From assembly GCA_027422505.1 (NCBI GenBank), contig JAPQWV010000002.1:22638001-22702000 (forward strand): a DNA stretch of 64,000 bases, given 5' to 3'. The DNA is from Craterostigma plantagineum. Its lineage: Eukaryota > Streptophyta > Magnoliopsida > Lamiales > Linderniaceae. Position 1 is the first letter of the stretch, and every line of letters begins with the position of its first letter. The notes beneath the pieces were generated by a model. The model saw only the letters and a list, made by a program, of their open reading frames with translations, did not search any database and had not been told where the DNA came from. A program made the position numbers and the translations under genes. This document shows, one piece after another, positions 33,801 to 46,206 of this stretch.

Positions 33801-36641
33801 ACCTAAATGTGTTAATACGACCATTTTCAAAACGTATTACGTATCACAATACGTTGATATAGGAACCCAAATGTGTTGTCTGGCGTACCTGCGGGGGATC
33901 GGGTACCTATCTGCAAAAATTTTATCCTGTTAGGTACCTACATGTAAAAAAAATGCTGACAGGGTACTAAATTAAAGGTTTTTACAGAGGGGTATTTATG
34001 TGAAATGACCCCAAATAAAACGTATAGATCGGTACCTTTGTCAGAAATTTTTACAGATAGGACCTGATTTAATTTGTACCAGTCTCTTCAATCATACCGT
34101 ACCTTCCTCTGTGTGTATTGCGGACCATAACACGTTGATATAGGGTAACTAAATGTGTTTGTACGGCGTACCTAATGTGTACATAGGGTGTACCTAAATG
34201 TGCTAATACGTCGTATCGAAAAGTATTACACACCACAATACGTTGATATACGGTACCCAAATGTGTTGTATGGCGTACCTGCGGCGGATCGGGTACCTAT
34301 CTGGAAACAATTTATCCTGTTACAAGGTACTAAATTACAAGTTTTCTTACGGAGGGGGTATTTATGTGAAAGACCCCTTTGAATAAAAATTTATAGATCA
34401 GTATCTATGTCAGAAATTTTTAAAGATAGGTGCCTAATTTAATTGGTACCATTCTCTTCAGTCATACAGAACCTTCTTGTGTGTGTATTGCGTACCATAA
34501 CACGTTAATATAGGGTATTTATTTGTAATGACCCCTTTGAATAAAAACTTATAGATCGGTACCTATGTAAGAAATTTTTACAGATAGGTACCCGATTTAA
34601 TTTGTACCAGTCTCTTCAGTCATGCCGTACCTTCCTGTGTGTGCATTGCGTACCATAACACGTTGATATAGGGTACCTAATTGTGTTTGTACGGCGTACC
34701 TAATGTGTAAATAGGGCGTAACAAAATGTGCTAATACGGCGTACCATTTTCAAAACGTATAACATACCACAATACATTGATATAGGGAACCCAAAGGTGT
34801 TGTATGGCGTATCTGCGGCGGATAGGATACCTATCTGCAAAAAATTTATCCTGTTAGGAACATACATATAAAACAATGCTGACAGGGTACTAAATTACAA
34901 TTTTTTTACAGAGGGGGTATTTATATGAAAAGACCCCTTTGAATAAAAACGTATAGATCGGTACCTATGTCAGAAATTTTTACAGATAGGTACCTGATTA
35001 ATTTGTACCATTCTCTTCAGTCATACCATACCTTCCTCTGTGTGTATTGCGTACCATAACACGTTGATATCGGGTACCTAAATGTGTTTGTACGGCGTAC
35101 CTAATGTGTAAATAGGGCGTACCTAAACGTGCTAATATGTCGTATGATTTCTAAACGTATTACGTACCACAATACGTTGATATATGATACCCAAATGTGT
35201 TTTATGGCGTGCGGCGGATCGGGAACCTATGTGCGAAACATTTATCCTGTTAGGTACCTACATATTAAAAAATGCTGACAAGGTACTAAATTACAAGTTT
35301 TTTCAGAGGGGATATTTATGTGTAAAGACCCTTTTGAAAAAAAACTTATAGATCAGTACCTATGTCAGAAATTTTTACAGATAGGTACCTGATTTAATTT
35401 GTACCATTCTCTTTAGTCATGTCGTACCTTCCTGTGTGTGCATTGGGTACCATAACACGTTGATATAGGGTACCTAATTGTGTTTGTACAGCGTACCAAT
35501 GTGTAAATTGGGCGTACCTAAATGTGCTAATACGGCGTACCATCTTCAAAACGTATTACATAACACAATACGTTGATCTAGGGTAATCAAATGTGTTGTA
35601 TGGCGTACCTGCGGCGGATCGGGTACCAATCTGCAAAAAATATATACTGTTAGGTACCTACATATAAAAAAATGCTAACAGGGTACTAAATTACAATTTT
35701 ATCAGAGGGGGAATATATGTGTAAAGACCACTTTGAATAAAAATTTATAGATCAGTACCTATGTCAGAAATTTTTACAGATTGGTAGCTGATTTAATTTT
35801 TATCATTCTCTTCAGTCATGCCGTACCTTCCTGTGTGTGTTGCGTACCATAACACGTTGATATAGGGTACCTAATTTTGTGTGTACGGCGTACGTAATGT
35901 GTAAATAGGGCGTAACTAATGTGCTAATATGGTGTACCATTTTCTAAACGTATTCCGTACCACTATACGTTGATATAGGATACCTGAATGTGTTGTATGG
36001 CGTACCTGCGGCGGATCGGGTGCCTATCAACAAAAAATTTTTCTGTTAGGTACCTACATATAAAAAAATGCTGACACTTTACTACATTACAAGTTTTTTT
36101 TACAGAGGGGGTATTTATGTGTAAAGACCACTTTGAATAAAAACTTAAGTATCAGTACATATGTCAGAAATTTTTTGCAGATAGGTACACGATTTAATTT
36201 GTACCAATCTCTTCCGTCATGTCGTACCTTCCTGTGTGTTGTGTACCATAACACGTTGATATAGGGTACCTAAATGAGTTTGTACGGCGTACCTAATGTG
36301 TAAATAGGGCGTACCTAAAGGCGTTAATATGGCGTACCATTTTCTAAACGTATTACGTTCCACAATACTTTGATATAGGGTACCCAAATGTGTTGTATGG
36401 CGTATCTGCGGTGGATCGGGTATCAATCTGCAAAAAATATATTCTGTTAGGTACCTACATATAAAAAAAATGCTGACAAAGTACTAAATTACAAGTTTTT
36501 TCACATAGGGGCTATTTATGTGTAAAGACCCCTTTGAATAAAAACTTATAGATCAATACCTATGTCAGAAATTTTTACAGATAGGTACCTGATTTAATTT
36601 GTACCATTCTCTTTAGTCATGCCGTACCTTCCTGTGTGTGC

Positions 36642-36646
36642 ATTGC
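36642..36646. other. Target-site duplication of the Copia element, left
   Basis: ATTGC, matching 46207-46211. Joining across it restores the normal satellite phrase ...TGTGTGCATTGCGTACCATAA. Confidence 0.9.
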
Positions 36647-36942
36647 TGTTAGGATATTTTAGTGATTGTGTCAATAGTTTAAGTCTTGGGATTAATATTG
36701 TAATTATCCTTTAACTTGGGCTTTGGACTAGTATGTAATTATTTAATTTTTGGTATTTGTGCCTTAATATACCTAGGGTTAATGTGGTATATAAGGTGTT
36801 ACCAACACCATTTGAAAGCGAATCAAAGATCAAAAGGCTAACCCTAGTTTTCACACACTACACACACTACAAGGTGAGAAATCTCCGTTTTCATTCCATC
36901 AAAGCCTCTTTGATTCCTTGTTTGGTGCATTCGGGACCAACA
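36647..36942 (+). mobile_element. 5' LTR of Copia element (296 bp)
   Basis: Starts TGTTAGGATA, ends CCAACA, and is repeated at 45911-46206 with about 8 differences by eye (about 97% identity). It includes a TATA-like ATATAAGG near 36790. Confidence 0.95.
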
Positions 36943-36944
36943 AG

Positions 36945-36956
36945 TGGTATCAGAGC
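36945..36956 (+). other. Copia primer-binding site, tRNA-iMet type
   Basis: TGGTATCAGAGC, two bases after the 5' LTR. Confidence 0.93.
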
Positions 36957-37424
36957 AAACGTGGATCGATTTGCATTGATTTGAGTCCAGTTTCGTTTGA
37001 TTCCAAGAAAGATCAAAGGTGTTTTTGAATAAAAAATCACTTTCGGGCATTTTGAGCTCGTTTTGGGGTGTTTATGCTTTGTTTTTGTGTTTAAAACCTT
37101 CACCCAGATCGATTCTATGCCTAAGATGTTTTTTAAAAAACTAGGGTTAGCCTTTTGGATCAGTTTTAACGAGTTTTGAGTAAGATTGAAGCAAAACTTT
37201 TCAGAAAAGGACATCTCGGCCATTCTCTGTTTTCGGTCGATTTGACCTATTTCTTGTTGTTTTTAGCTCACAAATCGGTCGATTATGTGTTTAGGAAAGA
37301 ATTTCTGAAGTTTAGGATCAAGTTTGAGCGATTTTGGTTGAGATTTGAGCAAGAACGGGACGATTTTCTGGGAAAACGCGTGAAAGCAATGGAACAGTAC
37401 TAACGTGTTCTTGACCGCGAAATT

Positions 37425-37822
37425 TTGTGCTTGATCGTTCAAGTCCGCGAATTTTCCATGTCCGCGAAAGTCGATCCCGAGAATCTTCAAAACCGCGAAA
37501 CTTTCACTTCTACTACATTTTTTCGCAACTGCCTACTTTAAGAATCCGAAAAATTTTAAACCGCGAAACTTTGATCTATACTACATTTTTCGCAACTGCC
37601 TACTTTCAAGATCCGAGAATTTTAAGCCGCGAAACTTTCACTTATACAGCATTTTTTTTCGCAACTGTTTACTTTCAAAATCCGAGAAACTTTCACCTGC
37701 GAAATTGGCTTACTTTTCATAATCCGAGAAATTCCATATCCAAGAAAGCTTATTCCAAGAATTTTTTTTGGCGGCGAAAATTTTCTCAACGTGCGAAATT
37801 TTTTAACTTGCGAAATTTTCTT
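37425..37822. repeat. Copia leader with ~65-bp repeats
   Basis: At least three diverged copies of a unit holding CCGCGAAACTTT, TATACTACATTTTTTCGCAACTG and CCGA.AA, then single GCGAAA words to the start of gag. The part 36957-37424 before it shows no feature. Confidence 0.75.
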
Positions 37823-39555
37823 GCGAACAAAGGCGCACCACTCTCTCAATACCTTCTGGACTCCATCTTCAACGGCCCAGCACAGTTCTGGACAATCATC
37901 CTTGCACAGCCAAACGCAAACCATCCCATGGATGAACGCCGCACTCCAAGAGGTCCCATCAATGAGGATGAAGAGGCTCGCGTACAGGCCGATGAGACTG
38001 CCAAATGATATCTCTTCCAGGCTATGGGAAATGAGGTTTACGCTCATATTGAGTGCTGCACAACTGCTAAGGAAATATGGGATGAGCTCGTGGAAATCAT
38101 GGCAGGCACAATTGAGAGTGCTCAAGGAAGGAAATCAGCATGTCTTTCGCAGTATGAACACTTCCAGGCCTATGAAGGAGAGGAACTGCGTGACACATAC
38201 CTCCGATACTTGAAGGTCATCAATGAACTCAAGAAAGCCAGGATCTCGAGGGACAAATTCGATATCAACAATTGCTTCCTTGGTAGCCTCAAACCACATT
38301 GGGGCAATGCAATCGTAATGATGATTCAGAGTAAGGACCTCTCCAACACTTCCATCCATGCTCTTATGACAGTCTGTCTGCCTATGCTCCTTAAGTGCAA
38401 AATTCCGCCAACACTCGAGTCGACCCACTGGCCCTCCTCTCGAACAAAACCAATGAACGATCTTCCACCACCAAGACCAAACTGAACAAAGGGAAGCTAC
38501 CAGCTGTTGTATCGGGCACTCCTTCAGGATCCGAAGCTGACACAGAATCTGATGAAGATGTTCGCGATTTACGCAAAGAACTGGAAATGCTCACTAAGAT
38601 GGTCTCAAAGAAGCTCGGGAAAAAATCCTCATCCTCCTCCAATCGCCAAAGAACCTTTAGCGGCACCAAAAAGACCACTCCCACGGAGGAAGCTAAGCCG
38701 ACAAAGAAAGAAGAGGAATCAGCACCTCAAAAGTCTGTGAAGTGCTTTCGATGTGGGAAGTCAGGCCACTTTGCCAAAGAATGCCTTGCCCCACGCGTAA
38801 AGGACTCTGGCTACTATGACCGTAAGGCCAGATTGACCCGCAAAATGGAAAGTGGGAAAGCTCTACTCACCGAAGAAGCTGAATGGGTGAACGACACATC
38901 AGAAGACGAGGAGCCTAAGGATGAAGATTGCTGCATGGCAAGGCTGGTCGAACAGGACGAGGACGAGGAGATGGGTAACACCGATAAGAACACAGCTGAG
39001 ACTCCTACCAACGCTGAGTCTGAGGTACGAATCTCACAACTCGATAATGTGTTTAATCACCGACACACCATCAACAAACCCACCGTAGATGCTCAGGATT
39101 ATAATGAACTTAAGCTAAAATTTGAAAACAACTATGCCTTACTTAGTCTAAAAGTAGAAGAGCTTGCCTGTGCAAACGAACGACTAATGGCCTCTGAAGC
39201 GTTAGTCAAACGTTTGCAAAGCAAGAATGAACAAAGTGAGACTAAGGTTAAGGAAACCACACTAGCCATCAGTTCATGTGAATCTTCTCGCCTCCTGACG
39301 GCCTCCCAATATGAACTGCTTACGAAGGAAAGAGTTAGGCTATACCGCAAGGTGAAAGAACTTGAAGAGCAACTTCACCTTAGAAAAAAGGCCGCACACA
39401 TCTTATGCCTATTGAACCAACCAGTTGAAACAGAATTCTACGACGCCCGGATGGGAATCGCCCTGGCCAGCAACTGCGATCCAACGCCGCTAATTGTCAA
39501 AAGGTATAACATGTACAGTACATCATTCCTGAAAACGAGGAAGGGGACTCCCTGA
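37823..39555 (+). pseudogene. Copia gag with zinc knuckle and coiled coil, interrupted
   Basis: Capsid protein of the element. The core with CTTAKEIWDELVEIM and a LRDTYLRYLKVINELKKA block (38024-38370) is the UBN2-type gag of plant Copia elements. A TGA at 38006-38008 interrupts the N-terminal part, and a frame change near 38380 separates the core from the rest. The second frame (38395-39555) has a Ser/Glu-rich linker, a CCHC knuckle (CFRCGKSGHFAKEC, about 38743-38784), an acidic stretch, and a long heptad-rich region (about 39080-39410) that should form a coiled coil. Protease, integrase and reverse transcriptase are absent: the sequence passes straight into RNase H after a short junction repeat at 39551-39577. 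Confidence 0.82.
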
Positions 39556-39577
39556 CAGCTCATCCCTGACAGCTCAT
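39551..39577. repeat. 13-bp direct repeat at the gag/RNase H deletion joint
   Basis: CCTGACAGCTCAT occurs at 39551-39563 and 39565-39577. The repeat marks where about 3 kb of pol has been lost compared with a full Copia element. Confidence 0.8.
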
Positions 39578-39582
39578 GCCGT

Positions 39583-40071
39583 TTGGAAGGGGACTTCAAA
39601 CTGGTTGGATTCTCTGACTCGGATTATGCAGGATGCAAGATGGACCGAAAAAGCACCTCTGGAGCTGCACACTTCTTGGGCGGTAAACTCGTAAGTTGGT
39701 CGTCTCGAAAACAAAACTGTGTCTCAACTTCGTCGACGGAGGCAGAATATGTCGCCGCCGCTAGTTGCTGTTCACAGCTTTTGTGGATGAGAACCCAACT
39801 ACGAGATTTTAATATTCATGTTGATAAAATTCCCATTTATTGTGACTCAAAAAGTGCTATTGCAATGACGAGTAATCCGGTACATCACTCGAGAACGAAA
39901 CACATAGATATTCGTCACCACTTCATCAAAGAACATGTCGAACAAGGGACAATTGAATTGCACTACGTCACAACCGAAGATCAACTGGCCGACATTTTCA
40001 CAAAACCGTTGGATGTCAAACGATTCCAACACCTAGTGACTATGTTGGGCATGTTGAATATTCAGTTGTGA
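39583..40071 (+). pseudogene. Copia RNase H domain, orphan
   Basis: About 160 residues ending in TGA at about 40069-40071. All family landmarks are present and intact: GFSDSDYAGC (first catalytic Asp), RKSTSGAAHFLGG, STEAEYVAAA (Glu), YCDSKSAIAM (Asp), RTKHIDIRHHFIKEHV and DQLADIFTKPL. It belongs to the C-terminal end of a Copia Pol but has no RT in front of it and no ATG of its own. It could be expressed only as a fusion or not at all. Confidence 0.88.
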
Positions 40072-42160
40072 TCAATCGTCCCTACATGAACTTTGATTAA
40101 GTGTACATATTTCCTTTCCACTTCACTCCATTGTCTATGTGTCTTCTGAATTATGTCTTTTGAGGGGGAGTTTTCGATTAAGGGGGAGCGTCTGATTTTT
40201 CTATTATTTTTAAAGTAAAGTTTTCGATTAAGGGGGAGCTTCTGATTTTTCCATTACTTAAAAAGGAGAGCTTTAGATTAAGAGGGAGTTTCTGATTATG
40301 CCTATATAAAAATAAAATTTTGTGTTGAAATTCTAAAGTTTGGTCAAATTGAGTCAAAATTGGACTGATTAAAATGTTTTGGGTTGAATTTTAAAATTTC
40401 TGATCAAAAAGGGTCAAAATTGGACCAATTGAGCTTCAATTGGACCCAATTTTGACCAAGCCCGCGAAAATCATATCTGGACCCAGCTTTGACCAAGCCC
40501 ATGAATTTCGGCCCATTTACACAAAATTTCGCATGAACAGTGACTAAAACCCCAAAACCCTTAACGTTATTCACTATCCTAAAATTCCCGAGAAAATTCA
40601 AAACTTTCCCAACCCCTCTCTCAAAAATTTCGCAACTCCCCGCATCGCGTCGTCGTCAAAATCTGCTTTCAAAATCCGTTTCTTGCTACTTCCATTGTCG
40701 CAAATCAGCTTCTCGGTACGAATACAGCTCAGATAAATCAATTTCCAGTCACTTTAAGCTGTTTTGCCCCGTTTCGATTAAATCTGTTAGGTTAGAATAA
40801 ATTTTTCGCGGCCTCTGAATCGAACTCATGATATGTTATTAATGTTTAATATCCCCAAATATGCATTGCCCATTCAATTACGAGTCGATTAAGCCCAGAT
40901 TATAGCATTTTGGTTGAGATTTGAGTAGGTCTAAGGCTAAAATCATTGCGTCGTTTCGCATGCTTTCGCACTGTGTTCTTCACCGCGAAAATTCTCAAGA
41001 AAAAAAATTGCTTTAAAACGTTAATTTTCGCTGCTACAGTGAGGACAGTTCCGCGAAAATTTTTCCGAGAAATTTCTTACGTTGAAAGTTTCGCTACTAC
41101 AGTGAGTGAGGTTCCGCGAAATTTTATCCGAGAAATTTCCAGCGCTAAAATTTTCGCTGCTACAGTGACTAAGGAAATGCGAAACTTTCATTCGAGAATT
41201 TACATGAGTTAAAATTTTTTTTTTTCGCTGCTACAGTATGTGAAGTACCGCGAAAGTTTATCTGAGAATTTTTTTTATTCACGACAAAACTTTCTCTGCT
41301 ACAGTTAGTGTCACCCCGCGAAAATCTCATAACACATCACTTCATACTACATACTTTCGCATCTTCACTCTTTCGCAACCACAGTGAAACACGAAAATTT
41401 TCTCAATGCATAAAGCTTTTTTCCTTCCGCGAAACTTTCATATAACTTGCGAAAATTTACCTTACATGCAAAAATTCACTCTGAATGCGAAAACACTTCA
41501 ACTTGCGAAAATTTCATTATATGCGAAAATTTTGGACAACTTGCGAGATTTCTTAACTTGCGAAAATTTTCCATACTCGCGAAATTTTACTCACTGTGCG
41601 AAAATTTCTCATGACATGTCTATGTGCAATCACTTGCGAAAATTTCCTAATGCATGCGAAAATTTTCCTATCTGCGAAATTTACCTAATATGCGAAAAGT
41701 AACATTACTTGCGAAAATTTTCTCTATCACTTAGCGAATTTTCATTACATGCGAACCTTTACACAATATGCGAAAATTTTCCACTACTTGCAAACATTTC
41801 CCACTACATGCGAAATTCTCCACTGAATGCGAAATTTTCTTTACTTGTGACAATTCTCCTTAGATACGAAATTTTTTACTACATGCGAAAATTGTCTTCA
41901 ATTTAAAAATTTTCTAAGTGCTGAGAAATTTCTCATTGCATGCGAAAATTTTGACTTCTTGCGAAAATTTTCCATGCCCACGAAATTTTATATGCGAAAA
42001 CTTTCTCAACATGTCTATATGCGATAAGTTACGAAAAATTTCTCATTACATGCGAAATTTTACACAAAAATGCGAAAGTTTGCTTGACATATCTACGTTT
42101 TATACTTCGCGAATTCGCTACTTAGTCCGTACTAATCATATTACAATTACTGTCGAGCAC
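40072..42160. repeat. Copia spacer with repeated polypurine tracts and GCGAAAATTT words
   Basis: 40150-40290 holds four AAGGGGGAG-like purine tracts each within TTCGATTAAGGGGGAG.TTCTGATT repeats. From 40980 to 42110 the word GCGAAAATTT recurs, first in ~60-bp units with CGCTGCTACAGTGA (41030-41290), then every 17-20 bp in a long run (41430-42080). Open frames in this stretch are repeat-driven. Confidence 0.82.
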
Positions 42161-42164
42161 AGAT

Positions 42165-45100
42165 ATGACCAACAAAGATCAAAGTACACTTGAAGCGCTT
42201 GAGGCGGCCGCAATCCAAAGGGACGTCGCTCGCATCGAACTCACCACGCGTACCTATGTCCCACCACCTGAGGAGATCTTCCCACTAAGTCAATGGGCGG
42301 CCCTGATTCCCAACAACTACATGGTGGATTTGGAGAGCTTTCGATGCGATGCCCCCGTCATTGTAGAAATCCTCAAAGGGCATCCACTTCGCCACGCCCT
42401 CACACATGGCGAGCCAGAAGCACAAGTATATCTTCAACAATTCTGGCATACGCTGCAGATAGCTGGACCACTCCATCTTGCCCAAACCTTATCAGCCAGA
42501 ATTGATCAAGACACGGTGGTCCTCATTCGCAAGATAGTACAAGAAGTACTACAACTACCCGTCTACTCACCCTACGACCCACTACCGACGCACGAACAAC
42601 TCGTTGAAGACAATGACAGACTGGGCTACCAACCAGATAACAAGAAAAAGAAGGGCCCACTTGTCCTCAGTGAAGTCACCACCCGCAATCTACCTCAACC
42701 ATGGCGAACACTGTACCTTCTAGTGAACAAGTGCATGTCAGGGAAGCATGCTGGTCAAGACCGCGGCAATTTTCAAATTCTCACCATCCTGACCGGCATC
42801 GCCCACAACCGCAAGTACAACTACGCCGACATAATCTGGATGGATCTCGTCTCCATGATCCAACGTCGCGACCGGGAAGTCGCCAAGGGAGTCACAAACC
42901 GATTCGTACCTTACATGCGGTGGCTCCCTGCTCTCATCAAGCATTTCCGCTTGCACTCAACCACCATTCGCATCCGAGGCAGCGGAACACTTCATCATCC
43001 CAACTGTCGAGAAGTTCGCCAAGAAAAACACTCCGGCGAAGGATCGACACGCCATGATCATTCCGGACGAAGTGCTCGCCTACGCAGACCAGACAAATCC
43101 GCACGTCCGCGAATATCGAGCCACAACCGCCACGTTCCGCGAAAGCCCCCGACCTCTATCCACTGTCCCTACGGCGCAGATCAACCCCACTGCTCCTAGC
43201 CCCGGGACTAGCCAAAAACCCACCACCACCTCCAAAAAGTCATCGAGTCACGCCGCATCCTCTTCCACCCGCGTTCCGAAAAAACGGTCGCGTGAGGATG
43301 ACGTACGCCGTCCCATGGAGCGTCGATCGAAACAAAAATACGATCAACCTCCTCAGCCACAAATAAGCCGAGCCGAACCAATAGGTACAGGAGGTGATGT
43401 GTTCACCTCCCGAGTCGAAGACGTGGCATCTGGCTCAACCACGCAAACGACCCCACCAACCCACTTATCTTCCTCTCTACAGGAAGGTATTTCATTCCAC
43501 GAGGAGCCACGTATACCATCGACATCCCACTTGGAGATGATCGATGTTGAATCAAGCAGTCCCTCGCCTCAGACTGCATCCTCTTCATGCACATCGAATC
43601 TAGTGCCCTCACTCCCCATAGTTTCATGCGTCTCTAGGACACATACATCTCCTACCGCACCACAGAGTCTTCGTGACTCTGTCAGAACGCTCGGTGATGT
43701 CTCTGTGACTGAGAGCGGAAGACCTAGCACGGCCAACATCACAACAACCGTGAGTCTAGGCCATCATTCGAGTAAGTCTGTCTCATCGATGATGCCAACG
43801 GGAAGTCTGAGTGACCCCGTCTTTTCCAGACCTGTGCAAACGGGCGGCCAATCGGCTTTATTCACCGATTCGGTGTCAGTTGGATTTCTTCGTGATTCCA
43901 ACTTGTTAGATTTACCCCAATTCATCACCGAGACCGCGCTAAAGACACGTCTTCAAGAGTTTGCAAAGACTCTTGAGGCGTCGATTCTCGATAAAGTCTA
44001 TGCGCGTCTCGATGCGTCCACCGTCGACAAAGGCAAAGGTGTGGCCCCGGAGACGCCACCACCCATGCAACACACGGACGCAGACGTTCTCCTCCATCTC
44101 CACCAAGGAGCTCTTCTACATCCTCCGAGCCCGATTCGAATCGATGACGGAACTTGACGAGGAAGAACAGCAGATGAGGCGAATAATGACTCAACCGATG
44201 TCCTGCCGTGCTCAAGGCGAATCTAGCAGGATCAGGCGCGACGATCAAGACGATGATCAAGATCGCCGCGAGGGGGAGAATAGGCAGCAGGGCTCACAAC
44301 CAAGGACTCATGCAATCGACGCCGCCCTCCTCCTCTGGACCTGAAACGACGCCTGCACCTGAAACCTCACAACCCACTAGCCAAAAATCCCACCTTGTTC
44401 ACCCTGAGCCACTAGCCAAATCACCCTCACCACCACCCACTACCGTCTCCAAAACTCTAATCGTCACAACGACGTTAGAGACCACCTCAACATCGCTCCA
44501 CCCACAACCTCGGAACCTCTAGCTGTCACATCGACGTTAGAGGCCATCACCACATCTACACCACCCGTCACCCAAATCATCCTTGCCAAAACCATCACCT
44601 CAACCGAACCACCAGATCTCCACCAATTCCATCCCCACAATCCACAAACTCCTCCGACGCTACACCCTCGCCACCACATAGCCATACCCCTCTCAACATC
44701 GATTCCAACCTAGCTTCCGAGGATGTCTACTGCGCATAGAACGAGATCGAAGCCTACATCTTCAACGATGAATTGCTATACACGCCCGCCGATGCAGTAG
44801 CAGCTAGGAAGTTGGTGGAAAATGCTCGACGTCTGCTCATGGAGGCCTCGCTTACGCTGATCAACACCGCAGACGACGAGAACAGAGAGGAATACGACGC
44901 TGAACCGGCCGAGCTCGAGAACATCCTACAATTCCAAGCGCAGCAAACTGATGTACCCACGGTGAATATACCGGAAGCACCGTGGGAAAACAAAAAGATA
45001 ACCGCGCCGTTTCAAGAAGAGATCAGGAAGAGGATCTGGCGGCGCAAGGAGCAGATCATCACAACCTTCGACGAGTATGAGCTGATGAACATCCAAAATT

Positions 45101-45852
45101 GGAGCGAGCAATAGAAGAAGCTCTATCGATGGAGCCTTCTTTGCAACAAGTGCACAAAGAGGACGCTATCCGATGAGGAAAACATCGCTCAAGAAATGAG
45201 TCGGGCCCCCATCTGCAAAGTCACTGACCTCCGCCAAGAGTCGAAAGGACCTGTCCACTACCCAGTCTTCACAGTAATGAGGCAGGATGAGAGCTACAGT
45301 GAAGTCAGTGAGGCGGACTTCAAGTTTCTACGCCTGGGTGACCTATACAGCATGCTGGAATCCATGAAACAGTTCAGACTCGTCCTCAGAAGCTCTGGAC
45401 ATCTCGTACGTGCTGAACCGGTCACCATGGGATATGTGGCTCTCAACCGCCACGTGCTCCGACAGGTCAGATTCTTCGCCACCCACGATCTGCAGATGGC
45501 GGTGGAACACAACCTGAAGAAGGTGAATTTGACTCGCCCATCTTTCAAGAACACGGACGACTACCGAGAAGGCGATGTGATCGACGGAGATGATCTGGCG
45601 GTCGCCTACTCGAACTACAAGGGAAAGATGAGGCTGCTGCGCTGCTCCGAAGTGGCAAAGTTCTCGGATGGGACACTCACCATCATCCAAGACAAACTAA
45701 TGAAGATTTGCCGCATCCTTTCGGAAGAAGATCCTCTCTGCCGATCCAAGTTCGCGAAGCTCATTGACGCTATAGCTGATCGAATGGTACTTCGAAGGAA
45801 TCTCCGCGCCTTCGAGTTCAAGCTAGGGCTTCGCGAAACACTCACACGCTAA
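42165..45852 (+). pseudogene. Large extra 3' ORF of the Copia element, broken into frames
   Basis: Lies between pol and the 3' LTR, the position of env-like ORFs in Sirevirus-type elements. The first part (42165 to about 42985) is globular: WAALIPNNYMVD, FWHTLQIAGP, a WRTLYLLVNKCMSGK block. It shifts frame near 42985 into a Pro/Ser/Thr-rich middle (to 44157), then low-complexity pieces. A second globular part (44773-45114 and 45196-45852) contains PVFTVMRQD..Y.EV.EADFKFL.L.DLYSM and YREGDVI...KFSDGTL..I.DKLM. I recognise the two blocks from non-autonomous LTR elements of asterid plants, but no function is known. Stops occur at 44155-44157 and 45112-45114. I see no convincing transmembrane segment, so an envelope role is not supported. 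Confidence 0.65.
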
Positions 45853-45898
45853 TCCACCATCCCAACGTCCAAGATTCAAGACTCCCAACAATTGACAC

Positions 45899-45910
45899 AA
45901 AGGGGGAGAT
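45899..45910 (+). other. Copia polypurine tract
   Basis: AAAGGGGGAGAT directly before the 3' LTR. Confidence 0.9.
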
Positions 45911-46206
45911 TGTTAGGATATTTTAGTGATTGTGTCAATAGTTTAAGTCTTGGGATTAATATTGTAATTATCCTTTAACTTGGGCTTTGGACTAGTATGT
46001 AATTATTTAATTTTTGGTGTTTGGGCCTTAATATACCTAGGGTTAATGTGGTATATAAGGTGTTACCAACACCATTTGAAAGCGAATCAAAGATCACAAG
46101 GCTAACCCTAGTTTTCACACAATTCACACACTACAAGGTGAGAAATCTCCCTTTTCATTCCATCAAAGCCTCTTTGATTCCTTGTTTGGTGCATTCAGAA
46201 CCAACA
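45911..46206 (+). mobile_element. 3' LTR of Copia element (296 bp)
   Basis: Same length as the 5' LTR, with about 8 differences. Ends CCAACA, followed by the TSD ATTGC at 46207-46211 and by the continuation of the interrupted satellite unit. Confidence 0.95.

Noticed and set aside
29238..36426. Recurrent 60-75 codon frames on the minus strand of the satellite
   Set aside because: The same frame recurs because the unit recurs; it is broken in most units and has no start context or family resemblance.
36757..37223. Open frames in and behind the Copia 5' LTR, on both strands
   Set aside because: They lie in LTR and leader; the plus-strand one recurs in the 3' LTR, as expected for non-coding repeats.
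42165..45852. Retroviral-type envelope gene
   Set aside because: No signal peptide, no transmembrane segment, no cleavage site seen; position alone is not enough.
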